A stretch of 28,707 bases of DNA. Origin: CALAMD01 sp035301025 (GTDB lineage Bacteria > Bacillota > Bacilli > Bacillales > Amphibacillaceae). A program made the position numbers and the translations under genes. A model generated the notes under the pieces. That model did not search any database and was not told the origin of the DNA. It saw nothing but the letters and a program-made list of their open reading frames with translations. Positions 8,479-16,358 of this stretch are shown here, piece by piece; the stretch's first letter is position 1, and each line of letters begins with the position of its first letter. The DNA lies in contig DATGUV010000014.1 of the NCBI GenBank assembly GCA_035301025.1, forward strand, positions 1 through 28,707. The letters run 5' to 3'.

Positions 8479-9594
8479 TCATTCCATGATTAATTTCCCT
8501 TGCTTCACTTCATAAATGGCAGCTTGTTCCAGTGTTTCATGATGAATCCCGTCAACACTTGTCGTCGTAACAAATGTTTGAACCTTTCCTTGAATCGTAC
8601 TTAATAATAAGGATTGACGATAATCATCTAGTTCGCTTAACACATCGTCTAATAATAAAATTGGGTATTCGCCAATTTCTTGTTTTATCAATTCAATCTC
8701 AGCTAACTTCACTGATAATGCGGTTGTTCGCTGTTGTCCTTGCGAACCATACACCTGAACATCCCGATTATTAATGTAAAAGAGTAAGTCATCACGATGT
8801 GGACCAATTAATGTGGTCCCTCGATCCACTTCCTTTTGTTGAATGTTTTTAAATGCCTTCGTAAATTCCTCCTCAATCTTTTCTAAAGGAGCATCTTTTG
8901 AAACATCAATCGTTGCCTCATATGTCATATGTAATTGCTCCAGCTCACGGCTAATATTTTTATGAATCGGTTGAGCAGACGCATTTAACTTATCAATAAA
9001 GGTAAATCTGCGTTCTAGTAATGTAGAGGCATGTGTAATGAGTTGCTCCGTTAATACTTCTAGTACAACTTTATCTGCTTGTTGTTGACGTTGCATTTTC
9101 TTTAAAAGATGATTGCGCTGCTTCAGTAACTTCTGATATTGGGATAGATGATATATATAGCTAGGTTGCATTTGTCCTAATTCCATATCAATGAATCGTC
9201 GACGTATTTGAGGAGAACCTTTCACTAATGTTAAGTCTTCTGGAGCAAACATCACTACGTTCATTGATCCAATATAATCACTTAATCGCTGTTGTTCTAA
9301 ATGATTTATTTTTGCCTTCTTTCCTTTTTTGGAAAGAATGATTTCTAAGGGAAAAGTTCTATCCCTTTTATGCAGTGTTCCTCGGATACGGGAAAATTCT
9401 TCCCCCCATAAAATACATTCTCGCTCACGAGGGGTCCGGTATGATCGCGTGAAAGCTAGAACATAAATAGCTTCCATTAGATTTGTTTTCCCTTGAGCAT
9501 TTTCACCAATAATTACGTTGATTTTATGCTCAAATGATACGTTTAAATCTGCATAATTTCGATAATTTTTTAATTCCAATTGTTCAATATGCAT
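8479..9594 (-). CDS. recF: DNA replication and repair protein RecF
   Basis: RecF is an SMC-like ATPase that helps load RecA at single-strand gaps together with RecO and RecR. The 371-residue product begins MHIEQLELKNYRNYADLNVSF. It has Walker A GENAQGKT at residues 30-37, the ABC signature region YGSQGQQRTTALSVKLAE and Walker B YPILLLDDVLSELDD. The length equals the B. subtilis protein (about 370). GAGGG lies about 6 nt before the ATG. The stop overlaps the first possible start of remB by ATGA, so the two are probably cotranscribed. A 154-bp gap with a long inverted repeat separates it from yaaA. Confidence 0.97.
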   Translation of the reverse strand: MHIEQLELKNYRNYADLNVSFEHKINVIIGENAQGKTNLMEAIYVLAFTRSYRTPRERECILWGEEFSRIRGTLHKRDRTFPLEIILSKKGKKAKINHLEQQRLSDYIGSMNVVMFAPEDLTLVKGSPQIRRRFIDMELGQMQPSYIYHLSQYQKLLKQRNHLLKKMQRQQQADKVVLEVLTEQLITHASTLLERRFTFIDKLNASAQPIHKNISRELEQLHMTYEATIDVSKDAPLEKIEEEFTKAFKNIQQKEVDRGTTLIGPHRDDLLFYINNRDVQVYGSQGQQRTTALSVKLAEIELIKQEIGEYPILLLDDVLSELDDYRQSLLLSTIQGKVQTFVTTTSVDGIHHETLEQAAIYEVKQGKLIME

Positions 9595-9665
9595 GAAATC
9601 CCTCTTTTAGATAACTCCCTGTTTGTATGTATGTTTTTAGGGAAATGGTAAATGTACATCTCCTT

Positions 9666-9733
9666 AAATGAATGTTCGAAATAGATTTCATGGAAGCTTA
9701 AAAGCCCAGTTCTCTATTCGTAAACATTCATTT
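9666..9733 (-). repeat. Long-spaced inverted repeat in the yaaA-recF gap
   Basis: Two perfect 11-bp arms, AAATGAATGTT (9666-9676) and AACATTCATTT (9723-9733), are separated by 46 nt in the transcribed gap between yaaA and recF. Transcribed from the minus strand, they could form a large stem-loop upstream of the recF ribosome-binding site. There is no poly-T after it, so a terminator is unlikely. Confidence 0.45.
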
Positions 9734-9748
9734 TTGAAAAAAGGGGAT

Positions 9749-9973
9749 TCATTGTTCTTTAACAATAAATGTGCCGATGTCTTCAATGGAAATAACATCA
9801 CCTGGATAACATTTTTTCCCACGACGATGTTCTCGTTCTTCATTTAGGAGAACACCTTCTGTTTGAAGAAAATGTTTAATCATTCCGCCAGAGTCAAACA
9901 CATTTGCTAATTTTAACAATTGTCCTAAAGGAATATACGAAGTTTCAATTTCAATTTCCGTATGCACTTGCAT
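9749..9973 (-). CDS. yaaA: S4-domain RNA-binding protein YaaA (RlbA family)
   Basis: This small protein (74 aa; 71 in B. subtilis YaaA) is almost entirely an S4-type RNA-binding domain. The pattern is IPLGQLLKLANVFDSGGMIKHFL, then VLLNEEREHRRGKKCYPGDVISIEDIG. It lies between dnaN and recF as in other Bacillota, where it is thought to act in ribosome biogenesis. The ATG at 9973 has GGTGA directly against it, which is too close; a GTG at 9967 would have better spacing (72 aa). A dnaN terminator lies upstream, so it probably heads its own transcript yaaA-recF-remB-gyrB-gyrA. Confidence 0.9.
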   Translation of the reverse strand: MQVHTEIEIETSYIPLGQLLKLANVFDSGGMIKHFLQTEGVLLNEEREHRRGKKCYPGDVISIEDIGTFIVKEQ

Positions 9974-10028
9974 TCACCAAATTTCTGTATTGTATATAGA
10001 ATCATATACGCAATTAATGCTTAGCTCT

Positions 10029-10057
10029 ATTTTACTAAAGTTTTGCCATGATTGAAA
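10029..10057 (-). promoter_or_regulatory. Candidate sigma-A promoter for yaaA-recF operon
   Basis: On the minus strand TTTCAA (10052-10057) and TAAAAT (10029-10034) are spaced 17 bp, about 55 bp upstream of yaaA. The -10 is good and the -35 weak. The rest of the 343-bp dnaN-yaaA gap (9974-10316) is AT-rich and otherwise holds only the dnaN terminator; I see no ORF with a ribosome-binding site. Confidence 0.4.
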
Positions 10058-10241
10058 GGGAATACACCCAAAAGGATGAAAAACGCTTAAAAGTACCTAG
10101 AAATGATTTTAAAATTGCATATTCCATTAAAATCCGCTCTTTTACACACTCGGAATGAAATGTTTATGAACGAAAAGAAATTATTTCAACAAAAATAGAT
10201 GTGTACTATATGTTTTTGTGCTTGTTACAGCTATTTTTACA

Positions 10242-10274
10242 TAAAAAGCTTCTACCTTAAAAAAGATAGAAGCT
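10242..10274 (-). terminator. Intrinsic terminator of dnaN
   Basis: On the minus strand AGCTTCTATC and GGTAGAAGCT form a 10-bp stem with one G-U pair, an 8-nt loop and a following T5 tract. It lies 43 bp after the dnaN stop and separates dnaA-dnaN transcription from the yaaA-gyrA genes. Confidence 0.85.
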
Positions 10275-10316
10275 GTTTTTCTCGGTGATATTCAACATAG
10301 GCTTTTTTACCTGTGT

Positions 10317-11453
10317 TTAATATGTTCTTACTGGAACAATTAATTGTAAAATAGGGTCGCCATTTGTTGGACGAATGATAAATGGGCGCATCGCACCTGT
10401 GAAATCAATGGATATTTCATCGCATTCTACCGCACGTAATGCATCAATCATATATTTTGCACTAAAAGAAATTTTTAATTCCTCTCCAGTCATAGACTCA
10501 AGAGACATTTCTTCTGCTACTTGACCAACTTCTGGAGAATTACTCGTAATCTCGATCCGCTCGTTATCGATTGTGGATAACTTTACTACATTATTTCTTT
10601 CTTCTTTTCCTAGTAAAGAAGCCCGATCAATTGTATGGAGTAAATCCCGTGTTTTTATATGTAATTGTGTTTTGCTCTCATCTGGAATTAAACGGGATGT
10701 TTCAGGATATTTTCCGTCTAATAACCGTGATAAGAAGTATAAATCTTTTGTCTTAAATAAAACTAAGTTGTTCGTCATACTTACTTCAATAGTTTCGATA
10801 GAATCATCTAAAATTTTATATAATTCATCTAAACTTTTACCTGGAATAACGATACTAGGAATTTCAATAGATGTATCCTCAAGCTTTGCCTTTCTCGATG
10901 CTAATCGATGACTATCTGTTGCAGTAATGGTTAATTCACCATCAGAAACCTGCAAGTTTACTCCCGTTAAAATAGGACGGGTCTCCATAGTTGAAATAGC
11001 AAAAACAGTTTGTTTAATAATCGATTTTAATAGATCCGTTGGAATAGAAAATTGCTCATCAACTTGAATTTTCGGTAGTTGAGGATATTCTTCTGCATCT
11101 TGTCCATTTAAATTGTATAAAGCTTTTCCAGATTGAATGGTAACATTTAGTTCGTTATCTGCTTCAATATGAACAATATTTTCAGGTAACTTACGAATGA
11201 TTTGTGGGAAATAACGTGCTTGCAAGACAATACTTCCAGGTGTAATGTCTTCTACAAACAACGTTCCATCCTCTTCAGCCGGAATAAATGATTCAATGGA
11301 AATATTGGAGTCACTACCTGTAAGAGTGAGTCCTTTTTCTGTCGCTTGAATTTTGATTCCTGTAAGAATCGGAATGGCTGCTCTTGAGGAAACAGCAACC
11401 ATAACTTCTTGTAAACTTGCTATCAATTTTTGACGATCAACTGAGAATTGCAT
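10317..11453 (-). CDS. dnaN: DNA polymerase III beta subunit (sliding clamp)
   Basis: DnaN is the ring-shaped processivity clamp that holds DNA polymerase III and other factors on DNA. The 378-residue product has the same length as B. subtilis DnaN. It begins MQFSVDRQKLIASLQEVMVAVSSR, with three clamp repeats (LTGSDSNISIE, ITATDSHRLASRK, ISFSAKYMIDALRA) and the typical C terminus AMRPFIIRPTNGDPILQLIVPVRTY. AAGGAGGA lies about 8 nt before the ATG. The gene follows dnaA across a 334-bp gap that holds the DNA unwinding part of oriC. A perfect DnaA box (TGTGGATAA, 10572-10580) lies in the coding sequence. Confidence 0.98.
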   Translation of the reverse strand: MQFSVDRQKLIASLQEVMVAVSSRAAIPILTGIKIQATEKGLTLTGSDSNISIESFIPAEEDGTLFVEDITPGSIVLQARYFPQIIRKLPENIVHIEADNELNVTIQSGKALYNLNGQDAEEYPQLPKIQVDEQFSIPTDLLKSIIKQTVFAISTMETRPILTGVNLQVSDGELTITATDSHRLASRKAKLEDTSIEIPSIVIPGKSLDELYKILDDSIETIEVSMTNNLVLFKTKDLYFLSRLLDGKYPETSRLIPDESKTQLHIKTRDLLHTIDRASLLGKEERNNVVKLSTIDNERIEITSNSPEVGQVAEEMSLESMTGEELKISFSAKYMIDALRAVECDEISIDFTGAMRPFIIRPTNGDPILQLIVPVRTY

Positions 11454-11507
11454 GAATGATTCCTCCTTAAAATTTTTTCACTCGTGTATTTTTTAAGCAT
11501 GCACTTT

Positions 11508-11653
11508 GCTATATATATTTATTTAAAAGATAGTAATCATAGTAATAGGGGCTGTGCATATGTTGATAAGTCCATTTAACTCAATATCTGAAAAGATATC
11601 CCCATGTGGGTAAGTTGTGTGTAACTTGTTTCAGCTATTCACACTATACACAA
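11508..11653. other. oriC: oriC unwinding module (DnaA boxes, DnaA-trio, DUE) in the dnaA-dnaN gap
   Basis: Read in the dnaA-to-dnaN direction (minus strand), DnaA-like boxes lead into a GC-rich step and then trinucleotide repeats and an AT-rich stretch. The boxes are TTACACACA (11616-11624), TTACCCACA (11605-11613), TTATCAACA (11561-11569) and ATATGCACA (11553-11561). A CCCC step (11548-11551) follows, then a DnaA-trio-like run CTATTACTATGATTACTATC (11529-11548). The duplex-unwinding candidate of A/T-only sequence is at 11510-11528. Two plus-strand 7/9 boxes are at 11635-11643 and 11644-11652. The order box, GC step, trio, DUE matches the basal unwinding system described in B. subtilis. Exact boundaries are inferred. 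Confidence 0.85.
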
Positions 11654-11787
11654 AAGCAATCGAGCTTCCAAAGACACAATTTGTAAAAATACAATGAAAA
11701 ATCATCCGTACATGTCGACTTTTGTATATAAAAAATTAAAATGTTTTTGATAAAAGATAAGCACTTTTATAAATTGTATCCATTTTT

Positions 11788-13137
11788 TTACAGTTGGTGT
11801 AATTGCTCTTTTATTTCTTCAATTTCATCTTTTAATACGGAGTCTGATTCAATCATTTCAGTAATTTTATCAAAGGCATGGATGACTGTTGTATGGTCTC
11901 TCCCACCGAACTTCTCACCGATTTTAGGAAGAGATAAATCAGTCATTTGACGGGATAAATACATAGCGATTTGTCTAGGAAATGCAATTGATCGCGTTCG
12001 TTTACGTGCGGCGAAATCTTCTAATGTAATATTATATTTGTCCGCTACAATTTCCTGGATCGTTTGAACGGTAATAGACCGAGGTTTACGACTAGGAATG
12101 ATATCTTTTAATGCATCTGCAGCAAGAGCAGCATCAATATCTTGATTGACTAAAGATGAATAGGCTACCACACGAATAAGCGCTCCTTCTAATTCACGAA
12201 TATTCGTATCAATTTGATTCGCAATATAAAGCATGACTTCATTTGGTATGTCCAGTCCTTCTGCTTTTGCCTTTTTACTTAAAATAGCAATTCTTGTTTC
12301 CAGATCTGGAGGTGTAATATCCGTAATTAATCCCCATTCAAAGCGGGAGCGAAGCCGATCTTCAAGTGTAGGTATTTCCTTTGGCGGCCGATCACTTGAG
12401 ATAATAATTTGTTTGTTTTCTTCATGTAACGTATTAAATGTATGGAAAAATTCTTCTTGGGTTTGTTCTTTTCCTGCTAAAAATTGAATGTCGTCAATGA
12501 GCAAAATATCAACGTTTCGATATTTATTCCTAAAATTGACAGCTTTATTATCCATAATGGCATGAATAAATTCGTTGGTGAATTTTTCCGATGACAAATA
12601 AACAACAGAAGCTTCTGGATTATGCTCTTGTATGTAATGGCCAATGGCATGCATTAAATGGGTTTTACCAAGTCCAACTCCACCATATATAAAGAGTGGG
12701 TTATACGATTTTGCTGGAGCTTCAGCAACTGCTAAAGATGCAGCATGAGCAAAACGGTTTCCTGCACCAATGACAAATGAATCAAAGGTATATTTTGGAT
12801 TTAACATTGTTTTTGAAGAATCGTGGATATCATTGATAACCGGTTGTTGAACTGGCTTTATCGGGGATTCTTCACTTGCTTGTTCTTTTTCGGGAATTAC
12901 AAATTTTATGGAAAAAGTTGAGCCAGTTAATTGGAATAAAGTATCTATAATAAGATCCGTATATCTTCCTTCCAACCAGTCGCGAGCAAAATCATTTGGT
13001 ACACCAATGGTTAACGTATCATCGATAAACCCTTTAGGCTTCGTATTTTTTAGCCACGTATCAAAACTTGGTTTACTAATCTTTTCTGCAATCAATTCAA
13101 GGGCAGCGGTCCATAATTCATCGAGGTTTTCCAACAA
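11788..13137 (-). CDS. dnaA: Chromosomal replication initiator protein DnaA
   Basis: DnaA is the AAA+ initiator that binds DnaA boxes and melts oriC. In 449 residues it has domain I (1-80, DELWTAALELIAEKISKPSFDTW), a short linker (about 81-110) and the AAA+ domain. The latter carries Walker A GGVGLGKT (152-159), Walker B LLIDDIQ (212-218) and the arginine-finger region EDRLRSRFEWGL (259-270). Domain IV carries the DNA-binding signature GGRDHTTVIH (411-420). The start is TTG: AAAGGA precedes tandem TTG codons at 13137 and 13134, and I take the first. The gene lies between the two parts of oriC and is followed by dnaN. A non-ATG start on dnaA may keep its translation modest. B. subtilis DnaA is 446 aa. 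Confidence 0.98.
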   Translation of the reverse strand: MLENLDELWTAALELIAEKISKPSFDTWLKNTKPKGFIDDTLTIGVPNDFARDWLEGRYTDLIIDTLFQLTGSTFSIKFVIPEKEQASEESPIKPVQQPVINDIHDSSKTMLNPKYTFDSFVIGAGNRFAHAASLAVAEAPAKSYNPLFIYGGVGLGKTHLMHAIGHYIQEHNPEASVVYLSSEKFTNEFIHAIMDNKAVNFRNKYRNVDILLIDDIQFLAGKEQTQEEFFHTFNTLHEENKQIIISSDRPPKEIPTLEDRLRSRFEWGLITDITPPDLETRIAILSKKAKAEGLDIPNEVMLYIANQIDTNIRELEGALIRVVAYSSLVNQDIDAALAADALKDIIPSRKPRSITVQTIQEIVADKYNITLEDFAARKRTRSIAFPRQIAMYLSRQMTDLSLPKIGEKFGGRDHTTVIHAFDKITEMIESDSVLKDEIEEIKEQLHQL

Positions 13138-13200
13138 GTTCAGTCCTTTCTTCTATACATTAATAGAATAATGTCTTCTATATTTTTCTATGGGACATAC

Positions 13201-13229
13201 ATTATAAATAAGGATAAAAAAAGCTTTCA
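13201..13229 (-). promoter_or_regulatory. Candidate dnaA promoter
   Basis: A perfect -10 TATAAT on the minus strand (13201-13206) lies about 65 bp upstream of dnaA. At a 17-bp spacer the -35 region is TGAAAG (13224-13229), a poor match. A DnaA-box-rich tract begins about 80 bp upstream of it, compatible with autoregulation by DnaA. This is inference from motifs only. Confidence 0.4.
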
Positions 13230-13311
13230 CACGCATCTTTCTATGAAATACACATATTTATTGAAAGATAGGGAAGGCTATTAAAGATTCATCTATGATA
13301 CACACATAACA

Positions 13312-13663
13312 TGTGGATGATTAGAATCACAGATATTCTAGTATAATAGAACTTATCTACATTATCCACATATTTATATTAAAACAATATAAACATGATG
13401 TGAGTAACTATCCACAAACCATCCACAATGTGTGGATAACTTTATACGAATATAAATTATTCACAAGAGTAAACACAATAATAATACCAAATAAAGCGAG
13501 AAGATGCAATAAGGGTTCGACACTTATCCACATAATCAACATCATGTAGACAAATATTGTCCACACGGTGCGAATGTGTGGTTAACCTGTCGATATTTGT
13601 TGTATAAAATACATAGATAAAAAATGCCATGTTTATAGATTGTGGATAGAAGAGTGTGGAAGA
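13312..13663. other. oriC: oriC DnaA-box cluster between dnaA and rpmH
   Basis: The 837-bp gene-free region 13138-13974 contains a dense set of DnaA boxes (consensus TTATCCACA). Perfect copies are at 13362-13370 (+), 13431-13439 (-) and 13524-13532 (+). One-mismatch copies are at 13312-13320 (-), 13353-13361 (+), 13408-13416 (+), 13457-13465 (+), 13557-13565 (+), 13577-13585 (-) and 13641-13649 (-). Two weaker 7/9 copies are at 13419-13427 and 13655-13663. This corresponds to the upstream incC-type part of the bipartite Bacillus origin. The flanks 13138-13311 and 13664-13878 are AT-rich and hold only promoter-like sequence; small ORFs there have no ribosome-binding sites. Confidence 0.93.
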
Positions 13664-13878
13664 CTTTTTAAGGAAAAAAAGAAAATACATACTTGAGTAA
13701 AAATTGTATTTGATGCATTGTTACAACGAAATATTTGGCATATGTCACGTGGCAAAAATAACATATAAACGTCAGCCAAGAATTCACATAAAAACAAAGG
13801 AATAACAAAAGTAAAAAAAACAGTAGACAAAGCATGATCACTTATAGTATATTTGTCTTGTTTGTGAGAAAATCTAAG

Positions 13879-13908
13879 TTGACAAATGGACATGAATTCT
13901 CATATAAT
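13879..13908 (+). promoter_or_regulatory. Strong sigma-A promoter of rpmH
   Basis: TTGACA (13879-13884) and TATAAT (13903-13908), both consensus, are separated by 18 bp, about 65 bp upstream of the rpmH ATG. It drives rpmH and, by partial readthrough, probably rnpA. Confidence 0.9.
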
Positions 13909-13974
13909 TAGAAAGGGTATTTATTTATATACGGATATTCCTTTTTTATAGATGTTGTAGGAGGTGCACCAACC

Positions 13975-14109
13975 ATGAAAAGAACATATCAACCAAAAAA
14001 TCGTAAACGCAAAAAAGTACACGGCTTTCGTTCACGTATGAGCACGAGCAACGGACGTAAAGTTTTAGCACGTCGCCGTCGTAAAGGAAGAAAAGTGTTA
14101 TCTGCATAA
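13975..14109 (+). CDS. rpmH: 50S ribosomal protein L34
   Basis: The 44-residue, strongly basic protein begins MKRTYQPKNRKRKKVHGFRS and ends GRKVLSA, the full universal L34 sequence pattern. It is a component of the large ribosomal subunit. AGGAGGTG stands before the ATG. It is preceded by a consensus promoter and followed by a short hairpin that may limit readthrough into rnpA. Its place beside oriC and dnaA is conserved across bacteria. Confidence 0.98.
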   Translation: MKRTYQPKNRKRKKVHGFRSRMSTSNGRKVLARRRRKGRKVLSA

Positions 14110-14110
14110 G

Positions 14111-14136
14111 CCACTGCATTCATGTCAGTGGTTTTT
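14111..14136 (+). terminator. Short hairpin terminator/attenuator between rpmH and rnpA
   Basis: CCACTG and CAGTGG form a 6-bp stem with a 9-nt loop followed by five T, starting 2 bp after the rpmH stop. The modest stem suggests partial termination, which would set a high rpmH to rnpA ratio. Confidence 0.7.
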
Positions 14137-14207
14137 CCACTTTTATATAGAAATTGTTTAGTGGTAAAAAGGCTAGATCTGAAGTGGAAATTAGTAGGTG
14201 AGAGATT

Positions 14208-14549
14208 TTGAAAAAATCATATCGAATTAAAAAGAATGAAGAGTTTCAGTATGTGTTTAAGCGTGGAAAATCTTTTGCAAACCGTCAACTTGTGATGTAT
14301 TACATAGAAAAGTCAGATCAAGCTCATTTCCGATTGGGTCTTTCAGTTGGAAAGAAAATTGGAAATGCGGTGACGCGTAACCATATTAAACGTTGTTTAC
14401 GCCAAAGTTTTCACGAATTGAAACATCAGATTACAAAACCAATTGATATCGTTATCATCGCTCGTAAACCGACGAAAGATATGAGTTGTTCTGAAATTAA
14501 AAAAAGTTTAATACACATATTATCCCGTGAAAAATTGCTTAAAAAATAA
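14208..14549 (+). CDS. rnpA: Ribonuclease P protein component
   Basis: This is the protein subunit of RNase P; with the rnpB RNA it removes tRNA 5' leaders. The 113-residue basic protein starts KKSYRIKKNEEFQYVFKRGKSFANR. It contains the family RNR-type motif GNAVTRNHIKRCLRQSF, and the C-terminal part reads DIVIIARKPTKDMSCSEIKKSLIHIL. The start is TTG at 14208, supported by TAGGTGAG 5 nt upstream and by alignment with the usual N terminus. It follows rpmH as nearly everywhere in bacteria. Confidence 0.96.
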   Translation: MKKSYRIKKNEEFQYVFKRGKSFANRQLVMYYIEKSDQAHFRLGLSVGKKIGNAVTRNHIKRCLRQSFHELKHQITKPIDIVIIARKPTKDMSCSEIKKSLIHILSREKLLKK

Positions 14550-14680
14550 AAAAAGATAACCTTAGTGTTTTTCACTCCGTTCGTGGTAAAATACGGAATA
14601 TAGAATCTAAGTGAATGAATGCCATAATGACCCAAATTAGCTACTTGAATACAATATGTAGTTTTAAACGACTTACCGGG

Positions 14681-14710
14681 TTGATATATTGTGTGAACGT
14701 AGCATAACAT
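14681..14710 (+). promoter_or_regulatory. Candidate promoter for spoIIIJ-jag
   Basis: TTGATA (14681-14686) and TAACAT (14705-14710) are spaced 18 bp, about 65 bp before the spoIIIJ start, in the 224-bp rnpA-spoIIIJ gap. A 30-codon ORF at 14615-14707 lacks a ribosome-binding site and I do not call it. Confidence 0.35.
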
Positions 14711-14773
14711 ACGTATGATGAAATTCATTCTAGTAAGATAGATATGCGGACTCGTTAGTTAGGAGGAAACAAA

Positions 14774-15556
14774 TTGAGTAGACGAAATAAGGTCCTATTT
14801 ATTGTGACCTTAGTTGTTGGACTAGCATTATTATCTGGTTGTACGCAAATTGACCAACCAATTAATTCTGAAAGTACAGGTATTTGGAATAAGTGGTTTG
14901 TTTATCCAATGTCATTAATGATTACATTCTTTGCTGATTTATTTACTTCAGGAGAGGAAATTGGATATGGGTTGGCTATTGTAGTTGTAACAATCATTAT
15001 TCGACTAATCCTTGTACCGTTAAACGTAAAACAACTTAAAAGTTCAAAAGCAATGCAAGACATTCAACCAGAATTAAAGGAGATTCAAAAGAAATATAGT
15101 TCAAAAGATGCTAAAACACAGCAAAAACTTCAACAAGAAACAATGGCTCTATTCCAAAAACATGGAGTAAACCCACTTGCTGGTTGTTTACCAATCTTTA
15201 TTCAAATGCCTGTTATGATTGCTATGTACCATGCGATCATGCGGACACCGGGTGTTAAAGATGCTAACTTCCTATGGTTCCATTTAGGGCATTCAGATTA
15301 TATCTTGCCACTGATTGCAGGGGCAGCAACATATTTACAACAAAAATTAATGATGTCTGGAAATGCATCTGCACAAAACCCGCAAATGCAAATTATGTTA
15401 TATGTCATGCCGCTTTTTATTACAGTCATCGGAATGTTCTTCCCGTCAGCTCTTGCACTATACTGGGTAGTAGGTAACGTATTTATGGTTGCACAAACAC
15501 TATTCATTCGTAAGCCAATGATGAAAACAGCTGATACTGGAGGAGACAAAAAGTGA
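14774..15556 (+). CDS. spoIIIJ: Membrane protein insertase SpoIIIJ (YidC/Oxa1 family)
   Basis: This YidC-family insertase places proteins in the cytoplasmic membrane; in Bacillus the SpoIIIJ paralogue is also needed for SpoIIIA function in the forespore. The 260-residue product opens with a lipoprotein signal, VTLVVGLALLSGC, with the lipidated Cys at residue 23. Five membrane segments follow. The conserved groove arginine is R77 in VVTIIIRLILVPLN, and the PLAGCLPIFIQMPV motif follows the cytoplasmic coiled hairpin (residues about 85-130). The start is TTG with AGGAGG 6 nt upstream. The stop overlaps the GTG of jag by 4 bases, so translation is coupled. Confidence 0.96.
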   Translation: MSRRNKVLFIVTLVVGLALLSGCTQIDQPINSESTGIWNKWFVYPMSLMITFFADLFTSGEEIGYGLAIVVVTIIIRLILVPLNVKQLKSSKAMQDIQPELKEIQKKYSSKDAKTQQKLQQETMALFQKHGVNPLAGCLPIFIQMPVMIAMYHAIMRTPGVKDANFLWFHLGHSDYILPLIAGAATYLQQKLMMSGNASAQNPQMQIMLYVMPLFITVIGMFFPSALALYWVVGNVFMVAQTLFIRKPMMKTADTGGDKK

Positions 15557-16170
15557 GAGAAATAACTGCTAGTGGACAAACTGTAGAAGACGCGGTCAAG
15601 TCAGCTTTAGAGCAGTTACAAACAACAGAAGACCAAGTTGAAATCGAAGTAATTGATGAAGGTAAACGTGGTATTCTTGGGATTTTCGGATCCAAACTTG
15701 CAGTCGTTCATGTCAAGGAATCAAAAAACCAAATAGAAGAAACAGAACAATTTATTTTGGAAGTTGCTCATAACATGGGTATACAGATTGAACTTACCAC
15801 AACGGTTGAGGACAATTTTGTTACCTTTGATATGCAAGGGGAAGGAATTGCTCTTCTTATTGGTAAGCGCGGACAAACATTAAACGCTTTACAATATCTA
15901 GTACAACTGGCAATTAATAAAGACGGAAAAGAGTTTTACCGAGTCATGCTTGATGCAGAAGGATATCGAGGTCGAAGAAAAGAAACGTTAGAAACGTTAG
16001 CTCTTCGTATGGCGGAGAAAGCAAAACGTCTCAATCAAAAAGTTGCACTTGAACCAATGCCAGCGTATGAACGAAAAATTATTCATACCGTACTGCAAAA
16101 TCGCAATGATGTTTCGACTGAGTCTGGTGGTGCTGAACCACATCGACATATCGTAATAAAACCTAAATAG
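15553..16170 (+). CDS. jag: RNA-binding protein Jag/KhpB
   Basis: The 205-residue cytosolic protein has the three parts of Jag/KhpB. The Jag-N domain is residues 1-50 (REITASGQTVEDAVKSAL, GKRGILGIFGSK). A KH domain includes IGKRGQTLNALQYLVQLA. The C-terminal R3H domain (AEGYRGRRKETLETLALRMAEKA, then ESGGAEPHRHIVI) binds single-stranded nucleic acid. The family is tied to cell-wall and division control and is coupled to YidC/SpoIIIJ. The start is a GTG inside the spoIIIJ stop (GTGA), the ordinary arrangement here. A strong terminator follows 10 bp after the stop. Confidence 0.96.
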   Translation: MREITASGQTVEDAVKSALEQLQTTEDQVEIEVIDEGKRGILGIFGSKLAVVHVKESKNQIEETEQFILEVAHNMGIQIELTTTVEDNFVTFDMQGEGIALLIGKRGQTLNALQYLVQLAINKDGKEFYRVMLDAEGYRGRRKETLETLALRMAEKAKRLNQKVALEPMPAYERKIIHTVLQNRNDVSTESGGAEPHRHIVIKPK

Positions 16171-16180
16171 CTACACTATG

Positions 16181-16213
16181 AAAGACGATCTCATCATGAG
16201 ATCGTCTTTTTAA
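16181..16213 (+). terminator. Intrinsic terminator of spoIIIJ-jag
   Basis: AAAGACGATCTCA and TGAGATCGTCTTT form a perfect 13-bp stem with a 3-nt loop followed by T residues, just after jag. It is nearly symmetric and could work in one direction only, since no gene converges here. Confidence 0.93.
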
Positions 16214-16358
16214 TTGGTTCGAGGGACCGATTTTTTCATGAGCACCTTATCTGTTTCTTATATGATTTTGGAAATTAAACTTCTGATAAATCATGCAGCA
16301 TTGTTTTTTAAAAAAATTGTATCTTTAATGGTAAAATAGAGGTAGAATAACAAAGAGG

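Noticed and set aside
13457..13893. Minus-strand ORFs of 77 and 86 codons in the dnaA-rpmH gap
   Set aside because: They overlap the DnaA-box cluster and the rpmH promoter, lack ribosome-binding sites and have no recognisable protein features.
14615..14707. 30-codon ORF upstream of spoIIIJ as a possible regulatory leader peptide
   Set aside because: No ribosome-binding site and no family resemblance; arrest-peptide control is known for the second yidC paralogue, not for spoIIIJ.
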